64,000 bases of DNA, taken from contig ONPU01000002.1 in NCBI GenBank assembly GCA_900319795.1, positions 119,681 through 183,680 on the forward strand, written 5' to 3'. Positions 17,794 to 25,704 of the stretch are shown one piece after another. Positions within the stretch are counted from its first letter, which is position 1. The number at the start of each line of letters is the position of its first letter. The translations under genes were made by a program, and so were the position numbers. Origin of the DNA: an uncultured Eubacteriales bacterium (lineage in GTDB: Bacteria; Bacillota; Clostridia; Lachnospirales; Lachnospiraceae). Under the pieces are notes generated by a model, which did no database searches, was not told the origin of the DNA, and worked only from the letters and a program-made list of their open reading frames with translations.

Positions 17794-20700
17794 TCACCGA
17801 AGCGAAAAATCCGGTCTTTCCAGCGCCAGCGCGGGATGATAGTACGGATCTCCCTCCTTAAGAAGCTTTTCCCAGCGGTTCATGAATATCTGTTTTTCAC
17901 GCTCAAAGCGGGCCTTTTTCTCAGGGCTGTCCTCATAGCCTCTCGACTTTGATTCATAGTGATAGAATTCGGCCGCCGGCTGGAAAAGCACCCGGTATCC
18001 CAGGTTCCTCAACTTCAGGCACAGATCGATGTCATTGAGAGAAATCTTCAGTTCCGCCGTGAACCCGCCCGCCGCAAAGAACAGTTCCTTCGGTACTAAA
18101 AGGCAGGCAGCCGTTACGGCCGAAAGATCCATCTCGCACACCGCGCGTTTCATATAGCCTTCGTAAGCGCGGTCGGCGCCGCTCATGCAGTGTCCCGCAA
18201 AGCCGCCGTACCCGATAATGACACCCGCGTGCTGAATGGTGTTGTCCCCGAAATAGAGCTTCGCTCCGACTGCGCCGATCTCCGGACGCATCGCGCTTTC
18301 CATCATGACGCGCACAGCGCCGTCCGAAATGACTTCCGTGTCATTGTTCAGGAAGAGAATGTACTCTCCATCGGAGCTGCGAACGCCGAAATTGTTGATC
18401 GCGGCATAGTCGAATTCCCCTTCGTAGGTGACACATTTCACACGGGAATCCGCCTCCTGAAGTTCCTTATAAAGCCGGAACGTCTCTTCCTCTTTGCTGT
18501 TGTTTTCGACGATCAGGATCTCAAGATGGTCCCAGCCGCCGCGCTCCCGCAGCGAGTTTACGCATTTCCGGAGGTCCTCCCGGTGATCCATATTCGGTAT
18601 GACAACCGTCAGAAGCGGCTCTTCCTTTGCCTGATAGCGCCGTTTCAAAACCCCGTATACCGCATCCGCGGTCACGTCCGCCGAAATTTCATTTTTTTGA
18701 AAATGGTCTCTCAGCGCGTCCGCGCAACGATCAAGAGTCCGTTCGAACGACTCTTTTTCGGTCATGCTCGCAAGAACCTGCGGCAAATGGCCGATGTTTT
18801 GGATCTCAGCCGACGCCGTGAGAAGAAATGCGTACACCTCCGGCTCATCCGCAAATGAGACCTTCTCGTACCCCATCTCACGGAGACGGTCCTTTTTGAC
18901 CGCAAAAGCCCCTCCGATATAGTCGTAGCTCATCAGATAATCGGGATCTGAGTCCGGCTTAAAACGGGGTTTTGTCCGGACGCCGCTGCCGGACAGAAGA
19001 TCGTCGTCGCAATAGATCAGTTCGCACTCCGGATGTTCTGCGGCAAAGTGCGAAAACGCGTCGTAGGCACTCGGATCAAAGACAAGGCCGGGCATTTCCG
19101 CGAACACCCACTCCTTTTCGAAAGCGTCCATCTCCGCGTCCGTAGCTTCCTGAAGCAGACGGCTGCCGAGGTAGTTCCTGTATGCTTCATCCGGAATCGG
19201 ATCATTTCCGGTCCGGGCAAGCTGTGCCCGCTTTTCGGGATCCGTCTCGATCCGGACCGCATTTCTCACATAGCCTCTCAGAGAGCGCGCTTCAAGAAGC
19301 AGGTTTCCGTCGCCCGCTTCCATCACGGGAATCTCTGTCCAAAACCCATAGTAAACGGAGGGATCCAGGTCAAAAGCGGCTGCCACATCCGGCCTTGCCG
19401 CTCTTTTGAACGCACACGGAACCTTCGTTCCGTCCGCTCTCAAAAGCGTCAAAGAACAGTTTCCGAAAGTGCGGTCAAAGCACCAGCCGCGAAGCCGTAC
19501 CCTGTCCATTCCCGTGACCTGCTCATCGACTGTCAGGCAGATTCCGGAAGGATCGGAAGGAAGCTGCGGATCAAAATTGCGGAAAGGGTCTTCCCTGCCG
19601 GCAAGAGAGGCGAGCTTCCGCATCGCTTTTTCAGAACGCATGCCCCGGATCTCACCCGCGAGAGCTTTCAGATGAACGATGAGCGCGTCCCTGCCCTCGA
19701 TCTCACGCTCCATAAACCGGAGTTTCGTCTCCCCGGCTTCCTTTCCCGCCTTCAGGATTTCCGGCGGACAGTTTTCGGGAAGAAGAGCCCGCAGTTGGGC
19801 CGTAAAGCGCTTTGCTCCTGAGGGAACCGGGATTTCGATCGCCGGATCCTCTGTTGTAAAGAAGAAGCCGGATGCCCCGATCCTTACGCCGTTCGACCGG
19901 AACTCTCCCATGTCCGCCGCTTCCTCGTCAAATTTCAACTGATTGATTTCCGCATAGCACGGACACTCCAGAGGATCCAGCCGGATCTTTTGGATCCCGC
20001 TGACCGGAAGCGAGAAAAAGATCTCCCCGTTCTCCGATACTTTGGTCATCGTCCGTTCGTCTTCACTGTATCCGTTTCCGCTGTCCGTATATACGGAAGC
20101 CAGATGCGCGCCTTCATAGGCCGCCGTCAGGCGTCCGATATCGATCGTACCGTCCGAAATGGCTCCGTACAGATCTCTTCTCGGAACATAGCCGCCTTTG
20201 ACATATTCCTGAAAATGTCTCTCCATCTCTTCATAAACAGCCTCGTCCCCGGACGAAATGCCGAAATGTTCCATGATTTCAGCGCCCGGCAGGCTGAGCC
20301 GCGCGGAATTGCCGCGGAGATAGTAGTGGAGAACGCGCCATTTTACAAATGAAACAGGTACGGGAAAGGAAAAGGTCCACTCATAGTCGATCACATGAAG
20401 GAGACCGTCCTTCATGACGATATTGTTGAGCACCAGATCGATATCCGAAACCGAAAAAGCGGGAACACCGGATCCGTTCGCGATGCCGGTCTCTCCGAAG
20501 ACCCTGCGGAAGTCGTCCGTAAGGACAAAGTCCGTGTCCGAGAGGGCATCGAGTCTGTCCAGATACTCCCGGAGGCGCACTTCGACGTCCTTAGGACCTT
20601 TTTTCAAAACCTCATCGCAGTATTCTTCGTAAGTCTTTCCTTCGAGGTATTCAAAAGAGACCGCGCCGTCCTTCGGATCACAGCGGTTGACCCGGAAATC

Positions 20701-20880
20701 GCTGTTCGCGAATAATACCGCCAGCTCATTCGCATGGGCGGCAATTCCCGCGACATGCCCCTCAGCTTCCGGATACTGAGGCATTTTCAATACGGTCCGC
20801 ACCCCGTTTTCTTCGCGGATTTCCGTGCGGATTGAAAGAGAGCGCCTGCGTTCGTTTGAATATTTGGCATACAGGATCAT
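17794..20880 (-). CDS. Kinase-like domain fused to family 2 glycosyltransferase (1028 aa)
   Basis: The N-terminal 240 residues resemble a small-molecule/LPS kinase: 'VRTVLKMP' (Lys32), a hinge-like 'FEYLEGKTYEEY', a catalytic loop 'SDIDLVLNNIV' (Asp148 and Asn153 spaced as in HxDxxxxN) and a metal site 'VIDYEW' (Asp165). A beta region follows, then a coiled coil (about 385-430) and a 'RLRGWCFD' beta module. Next comes a GT2-like domain lacking its nucleotide-binding half (only 'IYCDDDLLS' and 'KPRFKPDSDP' remain), and finally an intact GT2 domain (about 765-1010; 'LTVVIPNMDHREDL', 'LNNDTEVIS', 'LNDIDLCLKL'). It starts 6 bases after the methyltransferase stop, with GAGAGG upstream. Kinase, methyltransferase and coiled coil together recall the chain terminator WbdD. 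The kinase reading is by motif only. Confidence 0.75.
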   Translation of the reverse strand: MILYAKYSNERRRSLSIRTEIREENGVRTVLKMPQYPEAEGHVAGIAAHANELAVLFANSDFRVNRCDPKDGAVSFEYLEGKTYEEYCDEVLKKGPKDVEVRLREYLDRLDALSDTDFVLTDDFRRVFGETGIANGSGVPAFSVSDIDLVLNNIVMKDGLLHVIDYEWTFSFPVPVSFVKWRVLHYYLRGNSARLSLPGAEIMEHFGISSGDEAVYEEMERHFQEYVKGGYVPRRDLYGAISDGTIDIGRLTAAYEGAHLASVYTDSGNGYSEDERTMTKVSENGEIFFSLPVSGIQKIRLDPLECPCYAEINQLKFDEEAADMGEFRSNGVRIGASGFFFTTEDPAIEIPVPSGAKRFTAQLRALLPENCPPEILKAGKEAGETKLRFMEREIEGRDALIVHLKALAGEIRGMRSEKAMRKLASLAGREDPFRNFDPQLPSDPSGICLTVDEQVTGMDRVRLRGWCFDRTFGNCSLTLLRADGTKVPCAFKRAARPDVAAAFDLDPSVYYGFWTEIPVMEAGDGNLLLEARSLRGYVRNAVRIETDPEKRAQLARTGNDPIPDEAYRNYLGSRLLQEATDAEMDAFEKEWVFAEMPGLVFDPSAYDAFSHFAAEHPECELIYCDDDLLSGSGVRTKPRFKPDSDPDYLMSYDYIGGAFAVKKDRLREMGYEKVSFADEPEVYAFLLTASAEIQNIGHLPQVLASMTEKESFERTLDRCADALRDHFQKNEISADVTADAVYGVLKRRYQAKEEPLLTVVIPNMDHREDLRKCVNSLRERGGWDHLEILIVENNSKEEETFRLYKELQEADSRVKCVTYEGEFDYAAINNFGVRSSDGEYILFLNNDTEVISDGAVRVMMESAMRPEIGAVGAKLYFGDNTIQHAGVIIGYGGFAGHCMSGADRAYEGYMKRAVCEMDLSAVTAACLLVPKELFFAAGGFTAELKISLNDIDLCLKLRNLGYRVLFQPAAEFYHYESKSRGYEDSPEKKARFEREKQIFMNRWEKLLKEGDPYYHPALALERPDFSLR

Positions 20881-20886
20881 TCTCGC

Positions 20887-21804
20887 TTACCTCTCAAGTT
20901 CGATAAAATAGGAATTGGAAAACAGTGGGAAGAGTCCCGCTTTGATGATCGAATCCAATGCCCGCGCCTCGTCAAACAGCATCATGCGGGAACGGTCAAA
21001 ATTTTCCAGATTCTGACGCAGTTCTCCTGTTTTCGGAAGATACTCATCCGAATAGATGCTCATGGGGAATTTGTAGTCCGGATAGGGATAAAAGAAACGG
21101 AAACGGTCAAATCCTGCCTCCCGGAACAGCTCCTCCAGTTCGGGCCTTACAAATGTCCGCGCATAGGTATTCTCGCCGTATCCTTCGATCCCGTCGAACC
21201 AGCGTCCCGTGTGGTCTTCCCTGCACCCCGCGAAATACTTGATGCCGAGACGGTTTTCGATCGCGATCAGAAGCTTCCCGCCTTTCTTAAGATGTCTGCC
21301 GACAATCCTGAGGAATTCCGTGTACGGCTCCTCCGAGGCGATATAGCTGTTCGCGTATTCAAAAACCCCGATCAGCGTGATGATATCATAGTCCCGGTCC
21401 AGCTTCTTCTCGACGTCCTGAAAATTGCCGAGACGGATCTCAAGCCCCTTGGCATCGCGATGCCGGTAGGCATTGACAAGGGAGCGTTTTCTGGAGAGGT
21501 CCACGCAGGTCACCGAAGCTGTCCTGCCAAGCACGGCACCGGTCACGGCCCCGCAGCCCGACCCGATCTCAAGCACTTTTTCGTGTCCTTCAAACGGATA
21601 CCAGCTCAGGATATTTTCCCTCAGTCTTGAAAAATGATACATCACGGGCCAGCTTTTCCTGGCCGCGATCTCCCGGTCAAAACCGGACGGTTCCGTATTC
21701 ATCGCGATTTCGAGAAGCTCATCCTCGACCGCGCCGTCGGAATACAGATCCGTACCCGGATAGTCGTCCGTATTGATTTTTACATTTCCGATCGTCTCTG
21801 CCAT
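20887..21804 (-). CDS. Class I SAM-dependent methyltransferase, possible glycan-capping enzyme
   Basis: A 305-residue methyltransferase. The SAM-binding core is 'KVLEIGSGCGAVTGAV' (about residue 75), followed by 'VTCVDLSRKRS' (acidic end of strand 2), 'YDIITLIGVFEY' (motif IV) and 'LKKGGKLLIAIEN' (motif V). The C-terminal part is rich in Phe, Tyr and Arg and may hold the acceptor site. The start at 21804 was preferred over the upstream in-frame Met at 21879, because GAGGGG lies eight bases before it and the longer form would overlap the oppF stop. It is almost contiguous with the kinase-glycosyltransferase gene. In view of Wzt with a C-terminal domain in the same window, methylation of a phosphorylated chain end is an attractive but unproven role. 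Confidence 0.82.
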   Translation of the reverse strand: MAETIGNVKINTDDYPGTDLYSDGAVEDELLEIAMNTEPSGFDREIAARKSWPVMYHFSRLRENILSWYPFEGHEKVLEIGSGCGAVTGAVLGRTASVTCVDLSRKRSLVNAYRHRDAKGLEIRLGNFQDVEKKLDRDYDIITLIGVFEYANSYIASEEPYTEFLRIVGRHLKKGGKLLIAIENRLGIKYFAGCREDHTGRWFDGIEGYGENTYARTFVRPELEELFREAGFDRFRFFYPYPDYKFPMSIYSDEYLPKTGELRQNLENFDRSRMMLFDEARALDSIIKAGLFPLFSNSYFIELER

Positions 21805-21857
21805 ATTTGAAGCCCCTCGTTCAAAATGAAGATCCAAATAAAACTGCTTTTGGATGG

Positions 21858-22826
21858 TTAGTAAAGCGGATGAAAACATGCGACGGAATGGCCGTCCCGT
21901 TCCGTCAGCGCCGGTTTTTCACTCCGGCATCTCTCATCGGCATAAGGACAGCGCGTCTGGAAGCAGCATCCTTCAGGCAGATGAACGGGGCTCGGGACTT
22001 CGCCCTTGATCAGCTTCTTTTCCCTTGTCCTTCGATGAGGATCCGCCTGCGGAATCGCGTCCAGAAGAAACTCCGTATAGGGATGCCTCGGACGGGAATA
22101 CAGTTCGTCCTTCGGGGCAACCTCGCAGATGGTTCCGAGGAACATCACACAGACCCTGTCCGCAATAAAATGGATGACCGACAGGTCATGCCCGATGAAA
22201 ATACTGGTCAGCCGCATCTCTTTCCTCAGCCGCTTCAGAAGATTCAGAATCTGACTTTGGACCGAAACGTCCAGTGCCGAAACCGGTTCATCGCAGATGA
22301 GGATGTCCGGATCCAGAGCGATCGCTCTCGCGATTCCGATTCTCTGTCTCTGACCTCCGGAGAACTGGTGCGGATACCGTGTCAGGAACTCTCCCGGCAG
22401 CCCGACTTTCTCCATCAGCCCAAGCACTTTGTCGTTCGTCTCCGCAGCTGTCCCGGTGACATGCCAGGTCACAAGCGGTTCTGCGATCAGGTCCCTCACG
22501 TTCATGCGCGGATCCAAAGAGGCATAGGGATCCTGAAACACCATCTGCATTTTCCTTCTTAGCGGACGAAACTCCTTCTCCTTCATCGCGGTGATGTCCT
22601 GACCGTTAAGCAGGACTTTTCCGGAAGTCGCCGGCAGAAGGCGGATCAGCGTTCTGCCAAGCGTGCTTTTCCCGCAGCCGGATTCGCCGACAACCGCAAG
22701 GGTTTCGCCTTTATAGAGGGTCAGGTCCGCCTCATTTAAGGCATGCACAATCTGCTTTTTTTTCGTCAGGAAATGTTTCGTCAGCTTTTCAGCGCGCAGG
22801 ATCACTTCCGTCCGGTTTTCGTTCAT
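21858..22826 (-). CDS. oppF: Oligopeptide ABC transporter ATPase
   Basis: ATP-binding subunit (322 residues) of a peptide importer, on the inner face of the membrane. Walker A is 'GESGCGKSTLGR', the signature 'FSGGQRQRIGIARA' and Walker B 'ILICDEPVSALD'. The C-terminal cysteine cluster 'CCFQTRCPYADERC' is the iron-sulfur-type motif common in OppD/F and DppD/F. The start at 22826 has a strong GAGGGGGT; the longer in-frame extension to 22934 would overlap oppD and lacks such a site. It is the last gene of the transporter set and is followed after 53 bases by the methyltransferase gene with no terminator seen. Confidence 0.93.
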   Translation of the reverse strand: MNENRTEVILRAEKLTKHFLTKKKQIVHALNEADLTLYKGETLAVVGESGCGKSTLGRTLIRLLPATSGKVLLNGQDITAMKEKEFRPLRRKMQMVFQDPYASLDPRMNVRDLIAEPLVTWHVTGTAAETNDKVLGLMEKVGLPGEFLTRYPHQFSGGQRQRIGIARAIALDPDILICDEPVSALDVSVQSQILNLLKRLRKEMRLTSIFIGHDLSVIHFIADRVCVMFLGTICEVAPKDELYSRPRHPYTEFLLDAIPQADPHRRTREKKLIKGEVPSPVHLPEGCCFQTRCPYADERCRSEKPALTERDGHSVACFHPLY

Positions 22827-22836
22827 TTCTACCCCC

Positions 22837-23814
22837 TCATTGACGTTCCGAAAGGAAACAGCTGCACAGATGTCCCTCTTCCACCGGATACAGGCCCGGC
22901 TGTTCTTCCGAGCATCGGCCGAACGCCTTCTCACAGCGGGGATGGAACGCGCATCCCGACGGCAGGCGCTTCAGATTCGGGACGACACCGCTGATCGTGT
23001 GCAGATATTCCGGGTTGTCATAAAGGCCCGGGATCGAGGCAAGAAGCCCCTGTGTGTACGGATGAGCGGTATTGTCGAACAGAGAAAACACTGATGCCTT
23101 CTCTACAATCCTTCCGGCATACATCACGTATACTTCATCGCAGATTTCCGCCACGACTCCCATATTGTGCGTAATGATCAGAACACTCATACCCTGCTCT
23201 TCGCAGAGCTGTTTCATCAGTCTTAAGATCTGTGCCTCCACCGTCACGTCCAGAGCCGTAGTCGGTTCGTCGGCGATCAGAAGTTTCGGATTTCTGATCA
23301 TCGCCATCGCGATCATGACGCGCTGCCGAAGACCGCCCGACAGCTCATGAGGATAAGCGGAATACCTCTCCTCCGGCTCCGGGATCCCGACCTTCTGAAA
23401 CATTTCCACCACCATTTTTCTGGCTTCCGCATGAGAGGAAATGCCTCCGTGTATACGCAGCGCTTCCTCCACCTGTCTTCCGACGCGGATCACGGGATTC
23501 AGCGACGTCATCGGTTCCTGAAAGATCATGGAGACTTCGTCTCCGCAGAGCTTCCGGAGTTCTTTTTCCGGAAGGCCCACGAGTTCTTTTCCGTCGAGGA
23601 GAATGGAGCCGCTTTCGATCCGTCCGGGGTTTCTTACAAGTCCCATCACGGATTTGGCGGTCATGCTCTTTCCGCATCCCGATTCTCCCACAAGGCCCGT
23701 TATCTTTCCCCGGGGCACGTTCAGGCTCACGCCGTTTACAGCCTTTACCACGCCGGAATCCGTGAAGAAAGACGTATGGAGATCCTTTATTTCCAGTATA
23801 TTCGGACTGTCCAT
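22837..23814 (-). CDS. oppD: Oligopeptide ABC transporter ATPase
   Basis: Partner ATPase of OppF, 325 residues. Walker A is 'GESGCGKSMTAKSV', the signature 'LSGGLRQRVMIAMA', Walker B 'LLIADEPTTALD' and the switch His is in 'ITHNMG'. The C-terminal 'GCAFHPRCEKAFGRC' is the cysteine motif of this subfamily. It lies 9 bases after oppC and 10 before oppF. A peptide substrate is assumed from the subfamily; metal chelates or other solutes cannot be excluded, since NikD/E look alike. Confidence 0.93.
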   Translation of the reverse strand: MDSPNILEIKDLHTSFFTDSGVVKAVNGVSLNVPRGKITGLVGESGCGKSMTAKSVMGLVRNPGRIESGSILLDGKELVGLPEKELRKLCGDEVSMIFQEPMTSLNPVIRVGRQVEEALRIHGGISSHAEARKMVVEMFQKVGIPEPEERYSAYPHELSGGLRQRVMIAMAMIRNPKLLIADEPTTALDVTVEAQILRLMKQLCEEQGMSVLIITHNMGVVAEICDEVYVMYAGRIVEKASVFSLFDNTAHPYTQGLLASIPGLYDNPEYLHTISGVVPNLKRLPSGCAFHPRCEKAFGRCSEEQPGLYPVEEGHLCSCFLSERQ

Positions 23815-23823
23815 CTTCCGTTC

Positions 23824-24786
23824 TCACCCTTTCTTAAGATACGGATCCAGGGCATCCCTCAATCCGTCGCCGAGGAAATTAAACGCCAGCACCACAATCA
23901 TGATCGTAAGACAGGGCGCGAGTGCCAGCCACGGCATGGTAAACAGATACTGTTTTGACTGGTTGACCATGAGGCCCCATGAAGCGGCCGGCGGCTGAAC
24001 ACCGATTCCGAGGAAGCTGAGCGTGCTCTCGGAAAGAATGCAGGAAGGCACATTCAGTGTATAAAGAACGATCAGAGACGGAATGCAGTTCGGCAGGATA
24101 TGCCGCAGCATGATTTTCGGGCGTCCTACACCGATGGAACGGGCAGCGTCCACATACTCCGTCTCTTTAAGGCTCAGCGTTACGGACCGTACGACACGCG
24201 ACACCGAAGCCCAGCCGACAAGAGAAAGCGCGCCGAAGATACAGAGCACGGAATTGGCATACCGTCCCAGCGTATACATCAACGCCATGGCAAGGAGGAG
24301 GGAGGGAAATGACAGCATGACGTCCGCCACTCTCATGATCACATAATCGATCCATCCTCCGAAATAACCCGCGATCAGTCCGAAGAAGATTCCGATGAGA
24401 AGGGAAATCATGGAAGGGAAAATCCCGATCACAAGGGACACTCTGGCCCCGTAGAGAATTCTCGAAAAAACGTCCCGGCCGAGTTCATCCGTCCCGAACA
24501 GATGCGCCCTGCTCGGAGGCTGAAGCCTCATGAGAAGATCCTGATGCGCCTCTTTGTACGGAGCAATATACGGAGCGAATACCGCCAGAAGAATCATCAG
24601 AATAATCAGGGCAGCCGAAAAAGCCGCCAACCGATTATTGCGGTACATGCGTATGATTTTCTCTTTGAGTCCGTCATAATCTCCTATTTCCGAAAGGAGT
24701 TCATCCCGGGTTTCCTGTTTCTTGTATTTCTCTGTCACAGTTCTTTCCTTTTCGAATTCAGAAATGACGCTTTGCTCATTCGTCAC
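23824..24786 (-). CDS. oppC: Oligopeptide ABC transporter permease
   Basis: Inner-membrane permease, 320 residues, with one N-terminal membrane segment, the OppC_N-type region ('FAPYIAPYKEAHQDLL') and five further segments. The EAA loop that contacts the ATPases reads 'EYVDAARSIGVGRPKIMLRH'. The next motif 'GIGVQPPAASWGLMV' is usual for DppC/OppC. Its start overlaps the end of oppB by 11 bases, so translation is probably coupled. Confidence 0.92.
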   Translation of the reverse strand: MTNEQSVISEFEKERTVTEKYKKQETRDELLSEIGDYDGLKEKIIRMYRNNRLAAFSAALIILMILLAVFAPYIAPYKEAHQDLLMRLQPPSRAHLFGTDELGRDVFSRILYGARVSLVIGIFPSMISLLIGIFFGLIAGYFGGWIDYVIMRVADVMLSFPSLLLAMALMYTLGRYANSVLCIFGALSLVGWASVSRVVRSVTLSLKETEYVDAARSIGVGRPKIMLRHILPNCIPSLIVLYTLNVPSCILSESTLSFLGIGVQPPAASWGLMVNQSKQYLFTMPWLALAPCLTIMIVVLAFNFLGDGLRDALDPYLKKG

Positions 24787-25693
24787 CGATCCTCGGATCG
24801 ATCACCGAGTACAGGAGATCCGCGGCAAGGTTGCCCAGTATCACCAGAATCGTCGTAAAAAGAATGGTTCCCTGAAGAAGCGGCATATCCCTGTTCTGAA
24901 TCGCCTGTGTGGCCAGGCGTCCGATTCCCGGAACAGAGAAGACGCTTTCCGTAATGACGGCCCCGGACATCAGAGAAGAAATCTGAAGGGCCATCATGGT
25001 CACTACCGGAAGAAGCGCGTTTTTCAAGGCATGACCGAAGATCACGGCGGGTCTTAAAAGGCCCTTGGCCCGCGCGGTATCGATATAATCCGCCTGCAGC
25101 GTCTCAATAAGGCTGGATCTCGTCATACGGGCAACAGATCCGGCACTGTTCCATCCTAAGGCAATAGCCGGAAGAATCAGGGAGGCCGCGCTCCCGTCGC
25201 TCGTCAGGGGAAGTATTTTCAGTCTGTAGGAAAAGAAATATTGCAGGAAAAGAGCGCTCATGAAGATGGGTACGGACACCCCCGCCAGTGAGAAGCCCAT
25301 AAACAGATGGTCCGGAAGCTTGTTCTGCTTCACCGCCGCTGTAATTCCCGCGATCAGGCCGACTGCCCACGCGATTGCGGCAGCCATAAGCGCCAGGCGG
25401 AATGTCTGCGGAAATGCCTCGGCGATAAGGCCCGTCACGGGCTTGTTCATCATATAGCTGACGCCCAGGTCCCCGCGAAAAGCACCCAGCATATAGGAAA
25501 CAAACTGTTCCCACATCGGCTTATCCAGGTTCATCGCCCTGGTCAGCCTGTCAATTTTAGCCTGCGAGTAGTGTTCCCCGAGCATGATCGACACCGGATC
25601 CCCGGGAACAACCCTCAGCATAATAAAAGTCAGCAGCATGACCCCGATGAGAACCGGGATCATGCTGACTAAGCGCTTTACTGCAGCTTTCAT
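24776..25693 (-). CDS. oppB: Oligopeptide ABC transporter permease
   Basis: Inner-membrane permease, 305 residues from the ATG at 25693. Six membrane segments are visible. 'LRVVPGDPVSIMLGEHYS' after the first segment and the EAA loop 'DYIDTARAKGLLRPAVIFGH' define the DppB/OppB family. The start at 25693 rather than 25753 gives the normal N-terminus (Lys-rich, then hydrophobic) and avoids overlap with oppA. It is 11 bases downstream of oppA. Confidence 0.92.
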   Translation of the reverse strand: MKAAVKRLVSMIPVLIGVMLLTFIMLRVVPGDPVSIMLGEHYSQAKIDRLTRAMNLDKPMWEQFVSYMLGAFRGDLGVSYMMNKPVTGLIAEAFPQTFRLALMAAAIAWAVGLIAGITAAVKQNKLPDHLFMGFSLAGVSVPIFMSALFLQYFFSYRLKILPLTSDGSAASLILPAIALGWNSAGSVARMTRSSLIETLQADYIDTARAKGLLRPAVIFGHALKNALLPVVTMMALQISSLMSGAVITESVFSVPGIGRLATQAIQNRDMPLLQGTILFTTILVILGNLAADLLYSVIDPRIGDE

Positions 25694-25704
25694 ATAGCAA
25701 TCTC

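Noticed and set aside
20887-21879. Longer methyltransferase start at 21879
   Set aside because: It overlaps the oppF stop, adds a sequence with no family character, and the ATG at 21804 has the better ribosome site.
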